This document shows positions 1-7,893 of a DNA stretch of 28,070 nucleotides, piece by piece. The first letter of the stretch is position 1. Each line of letters starts with the position of its first letter. Source of the stretch: a virus; the IMG/VR virus record IMGVR_UViG_3300027969_000352, positions 1 through 28,070 of that record; one strand, given 5' to 3'. A model generated the notes under the pieces. That model saw nothing but the letters and a program-made list of their open reading frames with translations, had not been told where the DNA came from and made no database searches. The position numbers were made by a program, and so were the translations under genes.

Positions 1-71
1 ATACATTTGCAATAGCTTTAGAATCTAGTTTAAATACTGAAGTAAAATTAATTGAAGCAATTATTCTTTAA
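1..71 (+). CDS. C-terminal end of an upstream gene (partial)
   Basis: An open frame enters from the left edge (codons in phase from base 3) and ends at TAA 69-71. Its last residues read TFAIALESSLNTEVKLIEAI and then IL. It is followed after nine bases by the next gene on the same strand, whose Shine-Dalgarno AAGGA overlaps the stop region. Only 22 residues are visible, so the product cannot be named. The setting suggests another late or structural gene of the same unit. Confidence 0.55.
   Translation, partial: TFAIALESSLNTEVKLIEAIIL
29..36 (+). promoter_or_regulatory. possible T4-type late promoter octamer (TTTAAATA)
   Basis: TTTAAATA differs by one base from the T4 late consensus TATAAATA and lies 44 bases before the ATG at 81. 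It sits inside the end of the upstream gene in AT-rich DNA, so chance is a real alternative. Confidence 0.2.
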
Positions 72-80
72 GGATTAGAA

Positions 81-968
81 ATGGCAGGATCAGGAACCAC
101 AGCCCTTGCAAGCGATGTCTATAACCCGTATGGCACCGGCGTTGGTATTATGGGTACAGGATCATTAAGCAGGGGTTATGGACAATCAACTTTTGGTGTT
201 ACAAAAAATGTAGGCGATACGATCTCAGCAAATGATTTTAACAATATTCGTTATGACTTATTAAATGCAAGTGCCCATCAAAATGGATCTGCCACCGCCC
301 TTACTCTAGCAGGCAATGTTACTGGACAATTAATTAATTCTACTGATCCTAATTCTTTTGCTTCTTATTCGTCTACAATAGACGGAGACAGATTTAATTG
401 TCATAGTTCTAGAAAAACAACTACCGCTGCTGGAAGTAATTCTAGGACAAGTTCTTGGGCTAGTGCTGTTTCTGCTACCTATGCTCTTAATTTTTCTAAT
501 GCAGATCAAGCTAGATATTTTTGGAACGGTGGCGGCCGAATTAGGTTCGCTAGTTCTAGGACCGGTGGAGCAGCCAGCGCACAAAATACAGCTTGGAGTA
601 ATCTTCTTTCTTCTGCAGGCACGCAGGAATTTGGTGGCGCAGCAGTCTATGGTTGGGGAACAGGTTCTACAGCATTGTACTCGATTTATTCAAGTGCTCC
701 GTATGCATCAAATAACTATGCTATTTCAGTGGCGTTAAATGCAGCTATAGGATCAGCCACAACTTTTAATTTTGCATTATCGTGGAATGATCCTTATGTT
801 GACCCAATGCCTGGTGCTCCACCGTTGCCAGAAGACATTGTAGATGGCACATTAGCTTATTCAGTTGAATTGACTTATCCTACCGGTGGCCACGCACTTA
901 CCCCGAGCGGTACATGGACCAGTTATACATGGTCATCTTATTCAGCAGGCGCAATAACAGGCGGATAA
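81..968 (+). CDS. virion structural / tail fibre-like protein
   Basis: This 295-residue protein is rich in Ser, Thr, Gly, Ala and Asn, with one Cys and little charge, as is usual for phage fibre or adhesin proteins. Residues around 45-70 read VGDTISANDFNNIRYDLLNA. I know this pattern (GDT-I-x-x-x-x-(F/W)NN(L/I)R-x-D) from virion proteins of marine T4-like phages. A second familiar stretch near 145-190 (ARYFWNGGGRIRF, then NTAWSNLLSSAGT) matches the same family. No signal peptide or membrane segment is seen. The start is supported by AAGGA at 70-74, six bases upstream. It stands before the sugar-modifying genes, so it could be one of their targets; this is inference. Confidence 0.75.
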   Translation: MAGSGTTALASDVYNPYGTGVGIMGTGSLSRGYGQSTFGVTKNVGDTISANDFNNIRYDLLNASAHQNGSATALTLAGNVTGQLINSTDPNSFASYSSTIDGDRFNCHSSRKTTTAAGSNSRTSSWASAVSATYALNFSNADQARYFWNGGGRIRFASSRTGGAASAQNTAWSNLLSSAGTQEFGGAAVYGWGTGSTALYSIYSSAPYASNNYAISVALNAAIGSATTFNFALSWNDPYVDPMPGAPPLPEDIVDGTLAYSVELTYPTGGHALTPSGTWTSYTWSSYSAGAITGG

Positions 969-986
969 TATTTTGGACTCCTAGAC

Positions 987-1007
987 TAGCTGGTAAATAA
1001 TCAGCTA
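987..1007 (+). other. intergenic stem-loop TAGCTG/CAGCTA
   Basis: A perfect 6-bp inverted repeat, TAGCTG (987-992) and CAGCTA (1002-1007), encloses the loop GTAAATAAT. It fills most of the 57-base gap between the fibre-like gene and the gene at 1026, the longest gap in the window. The loop contains TAAATA, the last six bases of the T4 late promoter octamer. No T-run follows, so a simple intrinsic terminator is not obvious. It could be an mRNA processing or stability element. Confidence 0.4.
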
Positions 1008-1025
1008 TGTTTATTCGGAGATTCC

Positions 1026-1376
1026 ATGGACAAAAGATTATCTAAAGCTCTAGAGTTTGCCAATTATCGACAAACTCTCGCTATTCAGAGAAAAACTCTT
1101 AAAGAAAAAATCAACGCAAAGTTGACCTACGGTCATGCTGGCGGCCTATTCAAAATCAATCGCGAACTCATTGTATTTGTTCAGATGTTAATTGATCAAG
1201 GCCGTACCGAAAATGTACCGTTTGTTGACGAAAACGGAAATCCAGTACTCGTAGCTGACCTACAGACTTTTAAAGATGAAATCATAGATAGGTATTTTAC
1301 CGCTACCTACGAATACTATGAAGATTATCAAAAAATTAAATCAAGTAGATCTGTTGAAAAGTTATTGGATGTATGA
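1026..1376 (+). CDS. conserved marine T4-like phage protein, function unknown
   Basis: 116 residues, mostly helical, starting MDKRLSKALEFANYRQTL. I recognise the layout (MDKRL-KAL-F-NY near the start, 'VD-NG-PV' in the middle, and a Tyr-rich 'YFTATYEYYEDY' before a final R/S-VE-L) as a small family in marine T4-like phages with no assigned function. The start is supported by CGGAG at 1016-1020, five bases before the ATG. Its TGA overlaps the ATG of the next gene (ATGA at 1373-1376), so translation of the glycosyltransferase run probably couples to it. It could be a virion component, but nothing in the sequence proves that. Confidence 0.65.
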   Translation: MDKRLSKALEFANYRQTLAIQRKTLKEKINAKLTYGHAGGLFKINRELIVFVQMLIDQGRTENVPFVDENGNPVLVADLQTFKDEIIDRYFTATYEYYEDYQKIKSSRSVEKLLDV

Positions 1377-2233
1377 CCAAAGGCGTACTAATATTTGCTC
1401 ACAACAGTCCTGATATTGATTATGGTTTAATGGCCATAATTGCAGGCGGCCTTGCCAAAAAGAATTTAGGTGTTCCTGTAAGTCTTGTAACTGACTTAGG
1501 CACAATATCTTGGTTAGAAGAGTCAGGCACATTGATTAAAGCACAAGAAGTCTTTGATCAAATTATAGAAGTTAACAGACCTTACACTAAGAATGTGAGA
1601 AATCTACACGATGGATTTGAAAGCAAAATTATTCCATTTGTAAATTCAAATAGATACAGCGTTTGGGAACTTAGCCCCTATGACCAAACCTTGCTGATAG
1701 ACAGCGACTATTTAATCTTTTCTAACAAATTAAATGAGTATTGGTCAGTAGATGCTCCAGTGATAATGGGTCACAGTATGACAGACCTTACCGGAGAGCG
1801 TGGCGGCGTACTAGATAGTCGAGTAAGTGAAACTGGTATCCACATGTTTTGGGCAACTACTGTGATGTTTGATAAAAGTGTTGAAAGTCAATTCTTTTTT
1901 AAACTGGTAGATTTTGTCAAAGACAACTATGTTTATTATGCTGACCTATTCCGATTTAATCCTAAACAGTTTAGAAATGACATTGCCTTTAGTGTTGCTA
2001 AACACATTATGAACGGATTTGAAACAGAATTTGCCTACACACTTCCGTCTATCCTTACTGTTTTTGACAAAGATATTTTACATAGTGTTGACAACAATAA
2101 ACTGACTTTTTTAGTTAGTCAGCCACAGGATGTCTCTGCTTTTTGGGCTGCTACAACTAAGGGTACTGATGTTCATATTATGAATAAACAAAGCATAATC
2201 AGAAACGCTGACAGTCTTCTGGAGTTAATATGA
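1373..2233 (+). CDS. glycosyltransferase-like protein (GT-A fold, DSD motif)
   Basis: 286 residues. The N-terminus (GVLIFAHNSPDIDYGLMAII) is a beta strand followed by the 'PDIDY' segment shared with the next gene. Residues 106-114 (TLLIDSDYL) hold a hydrophobic strand ending in DSD (110-112), the place of the metal- and nucleotide-sugar-binding DxD of GT-A enzymes. Further on come a 'RNDIAFSVAKH' segment (201-211), where GT8-like enzymes carry a catalytic-loop Asp, and H268-x3-K272 near the end. The donor and acceptor are unknown. It is joined by ATGA overlaps on both sides. It is a tandem paralogue of the following gene, though much diverged. The fold assignment is from motifs only, so a non-catalytic relative is possible. 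Confidence 0.6.
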   Translation: MTKGVLIFAHNSPDIDYGLMAIIAGGLAKKNLGVPVSLVTDLGTISWLEESGTLIKAQEVFDQIIEVNRPYTKNVRNLHDGFESKIIPFVNSNRYSVWELSPYDQTLLIDSDYLIFSNKLNEYWSVDAPVIMGHSMTDLTGERGGVLDSRVSETGIHMFWATTVMFDKSVESQFFFKLVDFVKDNYVYYADLFRFNPKQFRNDIAFSVAKHIMNGFETEFAYTLPSILTVFDKDILHSVDNNKLTFLVSQPQDVSAFWAATTKGTDVHIMNKQSIIRNADSLLELI

Positions 2234-3066
2234 ACTTTGGTTATTTGATATTTGTAGCAGCCCATCCTGATATTGACTATCTTAAACTAGCCTATGCTCT
2301 GGCCTTAAGTATTAAAAACACACAAAAACAAGGTTACGATCGAGTAGCTTTGGTTATTAACGACAAATCACCAGTTGATAAATTAAAAAGTCCTTGGGTA
2401 TTTGATAAGGTTATAGAATGGCCCGAACAAAAGTTTTGGGATGGCCGTTCGTGGATGGATGAAATAACTCCTTGGGAGCACACCGTTTGTCTAGATGCAG
2501 ATATGCTGTTCCTTAGAGATTACAGCCACTGGATTGATTATTTTATAGAAAACACAGAATTATATGTAGCTAATCGTGCTTACACATTTAGAGGTGAAGT
2601 AGTTACCAGTGATGCTTATCGTAAAGCATTTACCAAAAACGATCTGCCCAATTTATATTCAATGTGGACTTTTTTTAAAAAAGAATGTAGACATGAATTT
2701 TTTGAATTAGCCCGACAGATTTTTATTAACCCTCAGGAATTTAAAAATCTCTATTTAAATAATCACATACCTAAAGTCATAGGAACAGACGAAGCCTTTG
2801 CGTTGTCGGCCAAGCTTCTAGACATTGACTGCGAAATAGCCTACCCTTTAGATTTTCCAAGAGTAGTACATTTAAAACCACAGGTACAAAACTGGCCGTG
2901 GGATGCTGATCGGGTGACCGATCATGTAGGGTTTTATCTTAAGAGCAACGGCAGTTTAAAAATTGGTAATTACCAACAGACTGATATAATTCATTATGTT
3001 GAAAAGGATATTATTACAGATGAATTAATCAGTATCCTAGAGGAGATAGTATGGAAGAACACCTAG
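2230..3066 (+). CDS. glycosyltransferase-like protein (GT-A fold, DAD motif)
   Basis: 278 residues. It starts like its neighbour (YLIFVAAHPDIDYLKLAYAL) and then shows the strand TVCLDADMLFL with DAD at 89-91, a standard GT-A metal-binding motif. 'IGTDEAFALSAKLL' (184-197, Asp 187) and 'VVHLKP' (212-217, His 214) fit the later acceptor/metal positions of GT8-like enzymes. The motif order and spacing are better preserved than in the paralogue at 1373. It overlaps that gene by ATGA and the next gene by 16 bases. Role by context: adds a sugar to a phage or host surface glycan. Donor sugar unknown. Confidence 0.65.
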   Translation: MNFGYLIFVAAHPDIDYLKLAYALALSIKNTQKQGYDRVALVINDKSPVDKLKSPWVFDKVIEWPEQKFWDGRSWMDEITPWEHTVCLDADMLFLRDYSHWIDYFIENTELYVANRAYTFRGEVVTSDAYRKAFTKNDLPNLYSMWTFFKKECRHEFFELARQIFINPQEFKNLYLNNHIPKVIGTDEAFALSAKLLDIDCEIAYPLDFPRVVHLKPQVQNWPWDADRVTDHVGFYLKSNGSLKIGNYQQTDIIHYVEKDIITDELISILEEIVWKNT

Positions 3067-3653
3067 ATCTAGCACCTTTTGACGAATGGATTAAAACCAT
3101 TGAAGTACCTGAAGAAACTTATTTCTTTGAATTTGATAATGAAGGAAATGTTATAGCATTGCATCCAGGTTTTTCTGTTAATAATATTAAAAATAAAATA
3201 CAAGTAGAGTTAGATATTGCATTAGGAATATACGAAAGAGGCGACACCTTAAGACATTATAAAGTAGATATAGTTTCTGGAAAACTCATTAAGGTAAATC
3301 TTGCCTCAATTACTGGTCTTAATAAGATTGACGATGTGTTACACAGAGTTGTTGATAAACGTTGGAGCAATATTACAAAACCTGACATAGCTATAGAATA
3401 CCATAGGCAAGAACTGGTACTGACATTTAAAATTAATCCTTTATTAAAAACTATAGAATGGCAAGGAGATCAAGATATGATATTTTTAATAACTGAGTAT
3501 AATGATCCTAATGTATTAAAAGAAATGATTAGTTTTAATGTTAACGAATTAGTAAAGTATCCACATCGTTTTAAATTAGAGCTATCTCAAAAGTTTAGCA
3601 TTTATACAAGAAGAATTTTTGACAAGTATACATATGAAGACATTAGAACTTGA
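3051..3653 (+). CDS. hypothetical protein in glycosyltransferase run
   Basis: 200 residues with no motif I recognise. It begins MEEHLDLAPFDEWIKTIEVP. The middle has alternating hydrophobic and charged residues typical of a soluble beta-rich protein ('YFFEFDNEGNVIALHPGF'; 'HYKVDIVSGKLIKVN'). There are no Cys residues, signal peptide or membrane segment. The start is well supported: GGAG at 3040-3043, with the start 16 bases inside the end of the previous gene. Translation of the next gene begins inside its end. Sitting between two glycosyltransferase-like genes, it could bind a glycan or serve as a partner protein; this is inference. Confidence 0.55.
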   Translation: MEEHLDLAPFDEWIKTIEVPEETYFFEFDNEGNVIALHPGFSVNNIKNKIQVELDIALGIYERGDTLRHYKVDIVSGKLIKVNLASITGLNKIDDVLHRVVDKRWSNITKPDIAIEYHRQELVLTFKINPLLKTIEWQGDQDMIFLITEYNDPNVLKEMISFNVNELVKYPHRFKLELSQKFSIYTRRIFDKYTYEDIRT

Positions 3654-4512
3654 TATAGTTTTTTTAAGTTATGACGAACCAAACGCTGACCAGCATTATG
3701 CTGATTTGTGTAATAAGGTACCTTGGGCTAAACGTGTACACGGAGTTAAAGGTAGTGATGCCGCACATAAAGCCGCAGCAGAAACCAGCGAAACAGAATG
3801 GGTTATTACTGTTGATGCTGATAACATTGTAGACAATAGATTTTTTAATTTGGAATTTGATCCTAACAATAAAAATATACAAGTTTATAGTTGGCTGGCC
3901 AGAAATCGCATTAACGGATTGCTTTATGGAAACGGTGGCCTAAAGATATGGCGCAAAGATTTTATCCTAAACATGAAAACACACGAAGCTAGCGATAGCG
4001 ATCGTGGCCAGGTAGATTTTTGTTGGGAAGATGGTTATAAACAGTTTTCTGAATGTTACAGTGAAACTGTTATTACAGGAAGCCCATTTCAGGCATGGAG
4101 AGCAGGCTTTCGAGAGGGTGTTAAAATGACTCTATTAGATGGAGTTCGAGTTCCTGCAGATGAAATTCGAGAACGTATATGGTGGCATAATCTTCATAGA
4201 TTAAAAATTTGGTCGACAGTTGGAGCACATGAAGAAAACGGTTTATATGCTATCCATGGAGCAAGGTTAGGACAGTGGATGACCAATTGCACTAAATGGA
4301 ACTATGTTGATGTACGAGACTTTGAAATATTAAAAAACATATATGAACAAAACGTTGATCATAGAAAACTAGAGCATGACATACAGGATCTAGGAGAGAA
4401 AATTAAACAAGGAATGGGATTTGATTATCCTTATTTAGATGTTGATCAAAGCAAGTACACATTAGACCTGTACGAAGAAACAATTAAACTTACAAATACA
4501 TACCTAAGATGA
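3634..4512 (+). CDS. glycosyltransferase-like protein (GT-A, family 2-like)
   Basis: 292 residues from the ATG at 3634. A TTG at 3619 is in frame and cannot be excluded, since neither has a strong Shine-Dalgarno. The order of elements is LDIVFLSYDEPNAD (first strand), 'KRVHGVKGSDAAHKAA', then EWVITVDADNIV with DAD at 61-63, then 'NGLLYGNGGLKIWRKD' and 'SPFQAWRAGFREGVK'. This is the same series as the C-terminal part of the next gene (SYNETNAD, VDADA, NGLLYGYGG, STWRSAFRECVK), so the two are paralogues. DAD fits a metal-dependent GT-A enzyme. It is joined to the next gene by ATGA. Substrates are unknown. Confidence 0.65.
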   Translation: MKTLELDIVFLSYDEPNADQHYADLCNKVPWAKRVHGVKGSDAAHKAAAETSETEWVITVDADNIVDNRFFNLEFDPNNKNIQVYSWLARNRINGLLYGNGGLKIWRKDFILNMKTHEASDSDRGQVDFCWEDGYKQFSECYSETVITGSPFQAWRAGFREGVKMTLLDGVRVPADEIRERIWWHNLHRLKIWSTVGAHEENGLYAIHGARLGQWMTNCTKWNYVDVRDFEILKNIYEQNVDHRKLEHDIQDLGEKIKQGMGFDYPYLDVDQSKYTLDLYEETIKLTNTYLR

Positions 4513-6533
4513 TCTACGATATTTTTTATGTAAGCAAAAAAACCATTAGCGATATTGAATGGAAAAAGTTTTGTGAACGGTTTCCCTCAGCTCAAAAAAT
4601 TGAAAATGTAAACTCTATTGATGATCTTAAAAAGAAATCATTTACTAAATTCTTTTGGCTGGTTTGGGACGATGTTGTAATTGTTGATGATTTTGCATTT
4701 GATTATCGTGTAGATAAATGGGACGAAGATTATGCACATGTATTTAAAAACAGTTGCAACGGAACTGAATCGTATATTTCTGGCGTAGCACTAATACCTA
4801 AAAAAGCAAATATTCTTAAAAAAGAATTTGATTTTAAATTTTATGTTAATAAAAAAGAAATTGATGTTGTTGCTAGTAAGTATCAATACCCTATTAGATA
4901 TATTAGTACCTATGATGAATATTTAAATCTAATAAATGAAAAATCAAAATCTATGTTTTGGTGTGTGTGGCCAGACATTGAACTTGTAGATGACAGCATT
5001 TTTGATTTTTACTTTGATCCTAATGATGGAAAATACAACTATGATCGAAGTGAAAATCATGTGTATAAAAATTCATGCAATGGGGTTGAATCTTATCTAA
5101 GCGGAGTTATACTGTTTTCAACAGAAAAAACAATAAGCAAAAGAGAATTTAATCGCAGATTCTTAGTAGATAAAAAAGAACATGACCTAGTAGTTAGCAA
5201 GTACCGATATCCACGATATGTTATACATAGCTATCAAGAATATCAAGATATTTTAAAAAATGAAACTCAACAGATGTTTTGGTGCGTTTGGCCAGACATT
5301 GAACTTGTAGATGACAGCATTTTTGATTTTTACTTTGATCCTAATGATGGAAAATACAACTATGATCGAAGTATAACTCACATGTTTAAAAATGGGGATT
5401 TCTACGACGGGCTTATGTTAATGAGCAGATCTAAAACACTAACAGCTAAAGAATTTAATTATCGATTTCCAGTTGAAAAGAAAGAATGGAATATACAAGT
5501 ATCAATACCTGTTCCTTTTGAGATTTTTCAAATAAACACGTTTGAAGATTATATTACAACATTACAAAATACTAAAACAGAAATGTTTTGGGTAATCCGT
5601 AATGATGTTGTGTTAGATAAAGATTTTGATTTTAATAGTTATTATGTTCCTGTGTATGATCATTTTCATAGAAACATAACTCACGTATTTAAAAATGGAG
5701 ATTGGTACGACGGTGTTGTATTATATTCTAAAAATTCCCCTATTACTAAAAAAGAGTTTGATCATAGATTTCCTATAGAAAAAAAACAACACAACATTGT
5801 AGTTAGTAATCCTAAACCGTTTGATATAGTTTTTATTAGTTACAACGAAACTAACGCAGACAAAAATTTTAAAAGATTAACAGATAGGTTTCCTAGAGCC
5901 AAGAGAATAGATGGTGTAAAAGGAATTCATAATGCTCATATTGAAGCAGCAAAGATTGCTACAACAGATATGTTTTGGGTAGTTGATGCAGATGCTATTA
6001 TTATTAAAGATTTTAACTTTGAAATAGATTACATTCCTTATTACAATAGAAACGAAAAAGACATTTTTCTTGACACGGTACACGTTTGGAAAAGTTTAAA
6101 TTTAGTTAACGGATTACTCTATGGTTACGGAGGAGTAAAGTTGCTTCCTAAAAAATTAATCCTTAACATGGATACCAATACCACAGATATGACTACAAGT
6201 TTAAGTAAAAATTTTAAAGTTATGCCTTCGGTTTCTAATGTAACTGAATTCAATACAGATGCATTTAGCACATGGAGGAGCGCATTTCGAGAATGTGTTA
6301 AATTATCCAGTAAAGTAATTGATCAACAATATGATTTAGAAACTGAAGAAAGATTAATAGCTTGGTGTTCACGAGGAGAAGATAAACCGTTTGGCACATA
6401 CTCTATCGCTGGAGCAAAAGCAGGAAAGAAATATGGCGAAGACAATATTAATAATAAAGAAAAATTATCATTAATAAACAATTTTAATTGGTTAGAAGAA
6501 GAATTTTTAAAATGGAAAACAATCAATGAATGA
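4509..6533 (+). CDS. multi-repeat glycosyltransferase: four degenerate GT-A core copies plus one intact copy
   Basis: 674 residues. The C-terminal third (about 437-660) is a full paralogue of the previous gene: FDIVFISYNETNAD, then MFWVVDADA with DAD at 492-494, then NGLLYGYGG and FSTWRSAFRECVK. The first 432 residues are four repeats of about 100 residues. Each has the same strand, but the first Asp of DxD is replaced: FFWLVWDD (48-55), MFWCVWPD (149-156 and 256-263) and MFWVIRND (359-366). Each then runs through 'FDF-Y', 'H-(F/Y)KN', and 'EF--RF-V-KKE---VVS'. The repeats therefore look like copies of the catalytic core that lost metal binding, perhaps used for acceptor binding or spacing. 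Repeats 2 and 3 share an exact 84-base segment. Joined by ATGA upstream and an 8-base overlap downstream. Confidence 0.7.
   Translation: MIYDIFYVSKKTISDIEWKKFCERFPSAQKIENVNSIDDLKKKSFTKFFWLVWDDVVIVDDFAFDYRVDKWDEDYAHVFKNSCNGTESYISGVALIPKKANILKKEFDFKFYVNKKEIDVVASKYQYPIRYISTYDEYLNLINEKSKSMFWCVWPDIELVDDSIFDFYFDPNDGKYNYDRSENHVYKNSCNGVESYLSGVILFSTEKTISKREFNRRFLVDKKEHDLVVSKYRYPRYVIHSYQEYQDILKNETQQMFWCVWPDIELVDDSIFDFYFDPNDGKYNYDRSITHMFKNGDFYDGLMLMSRSKTLTAKEFNYRFPVEKKEWNIQVSIPVPFEIFQINTFEDYITTLQNTKTEMFWVIRNDVVLDKDFDFNSYYVPVYDHFHRNITHVFKNGDWYDGVVLYSKNSPITKKEFDHRFPIEKKQHNIVVSNPKPFDIVFISYNETNADKNFKRLTDRFPRAKRIDGVKGIHNAHIEAAKIATTDMFWVVDADAIIIKDFNFEIDYIPYYNRNEKDIFLDTVHVWKSLNLVNGLLYGYGGVKLLPKKLILNMDTNTTDMTTSLSKNFKVMPSVSNVTEFNTDAFSTWRSAFRECVKLSSKVIDQQYDLETEERLIAWCSRGEDKPFGTYSIAGAKAGKKYGEDNINNKEKLSLINNFNWLEEEFLKWKTINE
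4968..5051 (+). repeat. 84-base exact direct repeat, copy 1
   Basis: Bases 4968-5051 are identical to 5289-5372, in the same reading frame, 321 bases (107 codons) apart. They encode the 28 residues from WPDIELVDD to NYDRS in repeat 2 of the gene. Flanking codons of the two repeats differ at many sites, so identity including synonymous positions points to recent duplication or gene conversion. Confidence 0.95.
5289..5372 (+). repeat. 84-base exact direct repeat, copy 2
   Basis: This is the second copy, in repeat 3 of the 4509-6533 gene. Identity falls off at once on the right (GTGAAAATCAT against GTATAACTCAC). On the left, the preceding 15 bases starting ATGTTTTGGTG differ at two positions. 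Confidence 0.95.
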
Positions 6534-7893
6534 TAGCAATAGCTTAGAAAGAATTAAAAAATTCATACCAATTATGAACGAAATTTCGCCTACTTTCTGT
6601 ATGGCTAAATGGCATCATACTACAATATATCTACAGACGGGAGAAACACACAGTTGCTATCATCCCCGTCCCCATAAAATTCCTTTAAATGAAATTGCAA
6701 TTGATCCTAGTGCATTGCATAATACAGAACAAAAAAAGTTAGAACGATTAGAAATGCTCAACGGAGAAAAACCTAGCGGTTGTCAATATTGCTGGAATAT
6801 TGAAACATTAGGTGAAGACTATATTAGTGATCGAAAAGAACGTAACAGTTCAATATATAGACCTGATCGATTTGAACAAATCAAAAACGGTGATTGGAAT
6901 CAAAATATAAATCCTGAATATATTGAAGTTAGCTTTGGTAATGAGTGCAATTTTAAATGTGGATACTGTCATCCTAAACATAGCAGTGCATACTATAAAG
7001 AGATTAAAGATTTTGGGCCGTATGATATGGTCAAGAATCATCGCAATGACATTGATTGGTTTAAAGTCTATGAAGAAGAAACTAACCCCTATGTTGAAGC
7101 CTGGTGGCGTTGGTGGCCAGAAGTTAGTAAAACTCTAAACATCTTACGCATTACAGGGGGCGAACCACTGTTACAACAAAGTACCTGGCGGCTATTAGAA
7201 GACTTAGATAAAAATCCTAAACCTAATTTAGAGGTAAACATTAATAGTAATTTTGGAATAAAACCTATTCTAATGGAAAGACTAGTAGAACGAGTGAATA
7301 AGTTATTAAGTGAAAAGAAAATTAAAACATTTAAAATGTTTACTAGTTTAGATACTTGGGGAAAACCTGCTGAGTATATTCGTACAGGCTTGAATTTAGA
7401 AGTATGGGAACAAAATTTTCATACCTATATGTCAAAAACAAACCTGCCGTTAACTTTTATGATTACGTTTAATATTTTAACAGTTACTAATTTTCAAGAT
7501 TTGCTTGAAAAATTTTTAGAATGGAGAAAAATATATAAACACCAATCATGGGCCACAGTACGATTTGATACTCCATATTTAAAAGAACCGTTGCAATATG
7601 ATATGAATATCTTACCTAAAGACAAATTTATGCCATATATGTATGCCCATTTAGAATTTATTAAAAACAATATCGATGATAAAAATGTTGAAAAATTTAA
7701 TAGTTTAGAATATGAAAAATTTAGGCGTGTAGTTGATTACATGGAATCTACTGTTTATTCTAAGGAAAAATTAAAAGAAGGACGTCGTGATTTTTATAAT
7801 TGGTTCACAGAATATGATCGCAGACGAGGCACAGATTTTGTCTCTATATTTCCAAAAATGATAGAATTTTATAACAGTTGCAAAGATGAATAA
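6526..7893 (+). CDS. radical SAM protein with N-terminal cysteine-rich (twitch/SPASM-like) region
   Basis: 455 residues. The radical SAM [4Fe-4S] motif is C141-x3-C145-x2-C148 in GNECNFKCGYCHP, followed by the SAM-binding 'ITGGEPLLQQ' around 215. Ahead of the core lie C25 (SPTFCMAKWHH), C44 (HSCYHP) and C86-x2-C89 (SGCQYCW), after a 'KLERLEMLNGEKP' segment. This layout is typical of proteins annotated as twitch-domain radical SAM proteins, in which the extra cysteines hold an auxiliary cluster. The reaction is unknown: peptide, nucleotide-sugar or glycan modification are all possible. It lies within the glycosyltransferase run and overlaps both neighbours by 8 bases, so it should be co-expressed with them. 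Confidence 0.85.
   Translation: MNDSNSLERIKKFIPIMNEISPTFCMAKWHHTTIYLQTGETHSCYHPRPHKIPLNEIAIDPSALHNTEQKKLERLEMLNGEKPSGCQYCWNIETLGEDYISDRKERNSSIYRPDRFEQIKNGDWNQNINPEYIEVSFGNECNFKCGYCHPKHSSAYYKEIKDFGPYDMVKNHRNDIDWFKVYEEETNPYVEAWWRWWPEVSKTLNILRITGGEPLLQQSTWRLLEDLDKNPKPNLEVNINSNFGIKPILMERLVERVNKLLSEKKIKTFKMFTSLDTWGKPAEYIRTGLNLEVWEQNFHTYMSKTNLPLTFMITFNILTVTNFQDLLEKFLEWRKIYKHQSWATVRFDTPYLKEPLQYDMNILPKDKFMPYMYAHLEFIKNNIDDKNVEKFNSLEYEKFRRVVDYMESTVYSKEKLKEGRRDFYNWFTEYDRRRGTDFVSIFPKMIEFYNSCKDE

Noticed and set aside
463-738. Open frame inside the fibre-like gene, same strand
   Set aside because: It lies fully within 81-968 in another frame. The 81-968 protein has family motifs and a good ribosome site, and this frame has neither.
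4968-5372. Direct repeat considered as a phage attachment site or mobile-element duplication
   Set aside because: The repeat is in frame within a longer protein repeat, and no integrase, transposase or inverted ends are present.
6900-6912. TATAAATC near-match to the late promoter in the radical SAM gene (also TATAAATT near 8077 and TATAAATC near 13780)
   Set aside because: All lie inside coding sequence, lack the last A of the octamer, and are expected by chance in AT-rich DNA.
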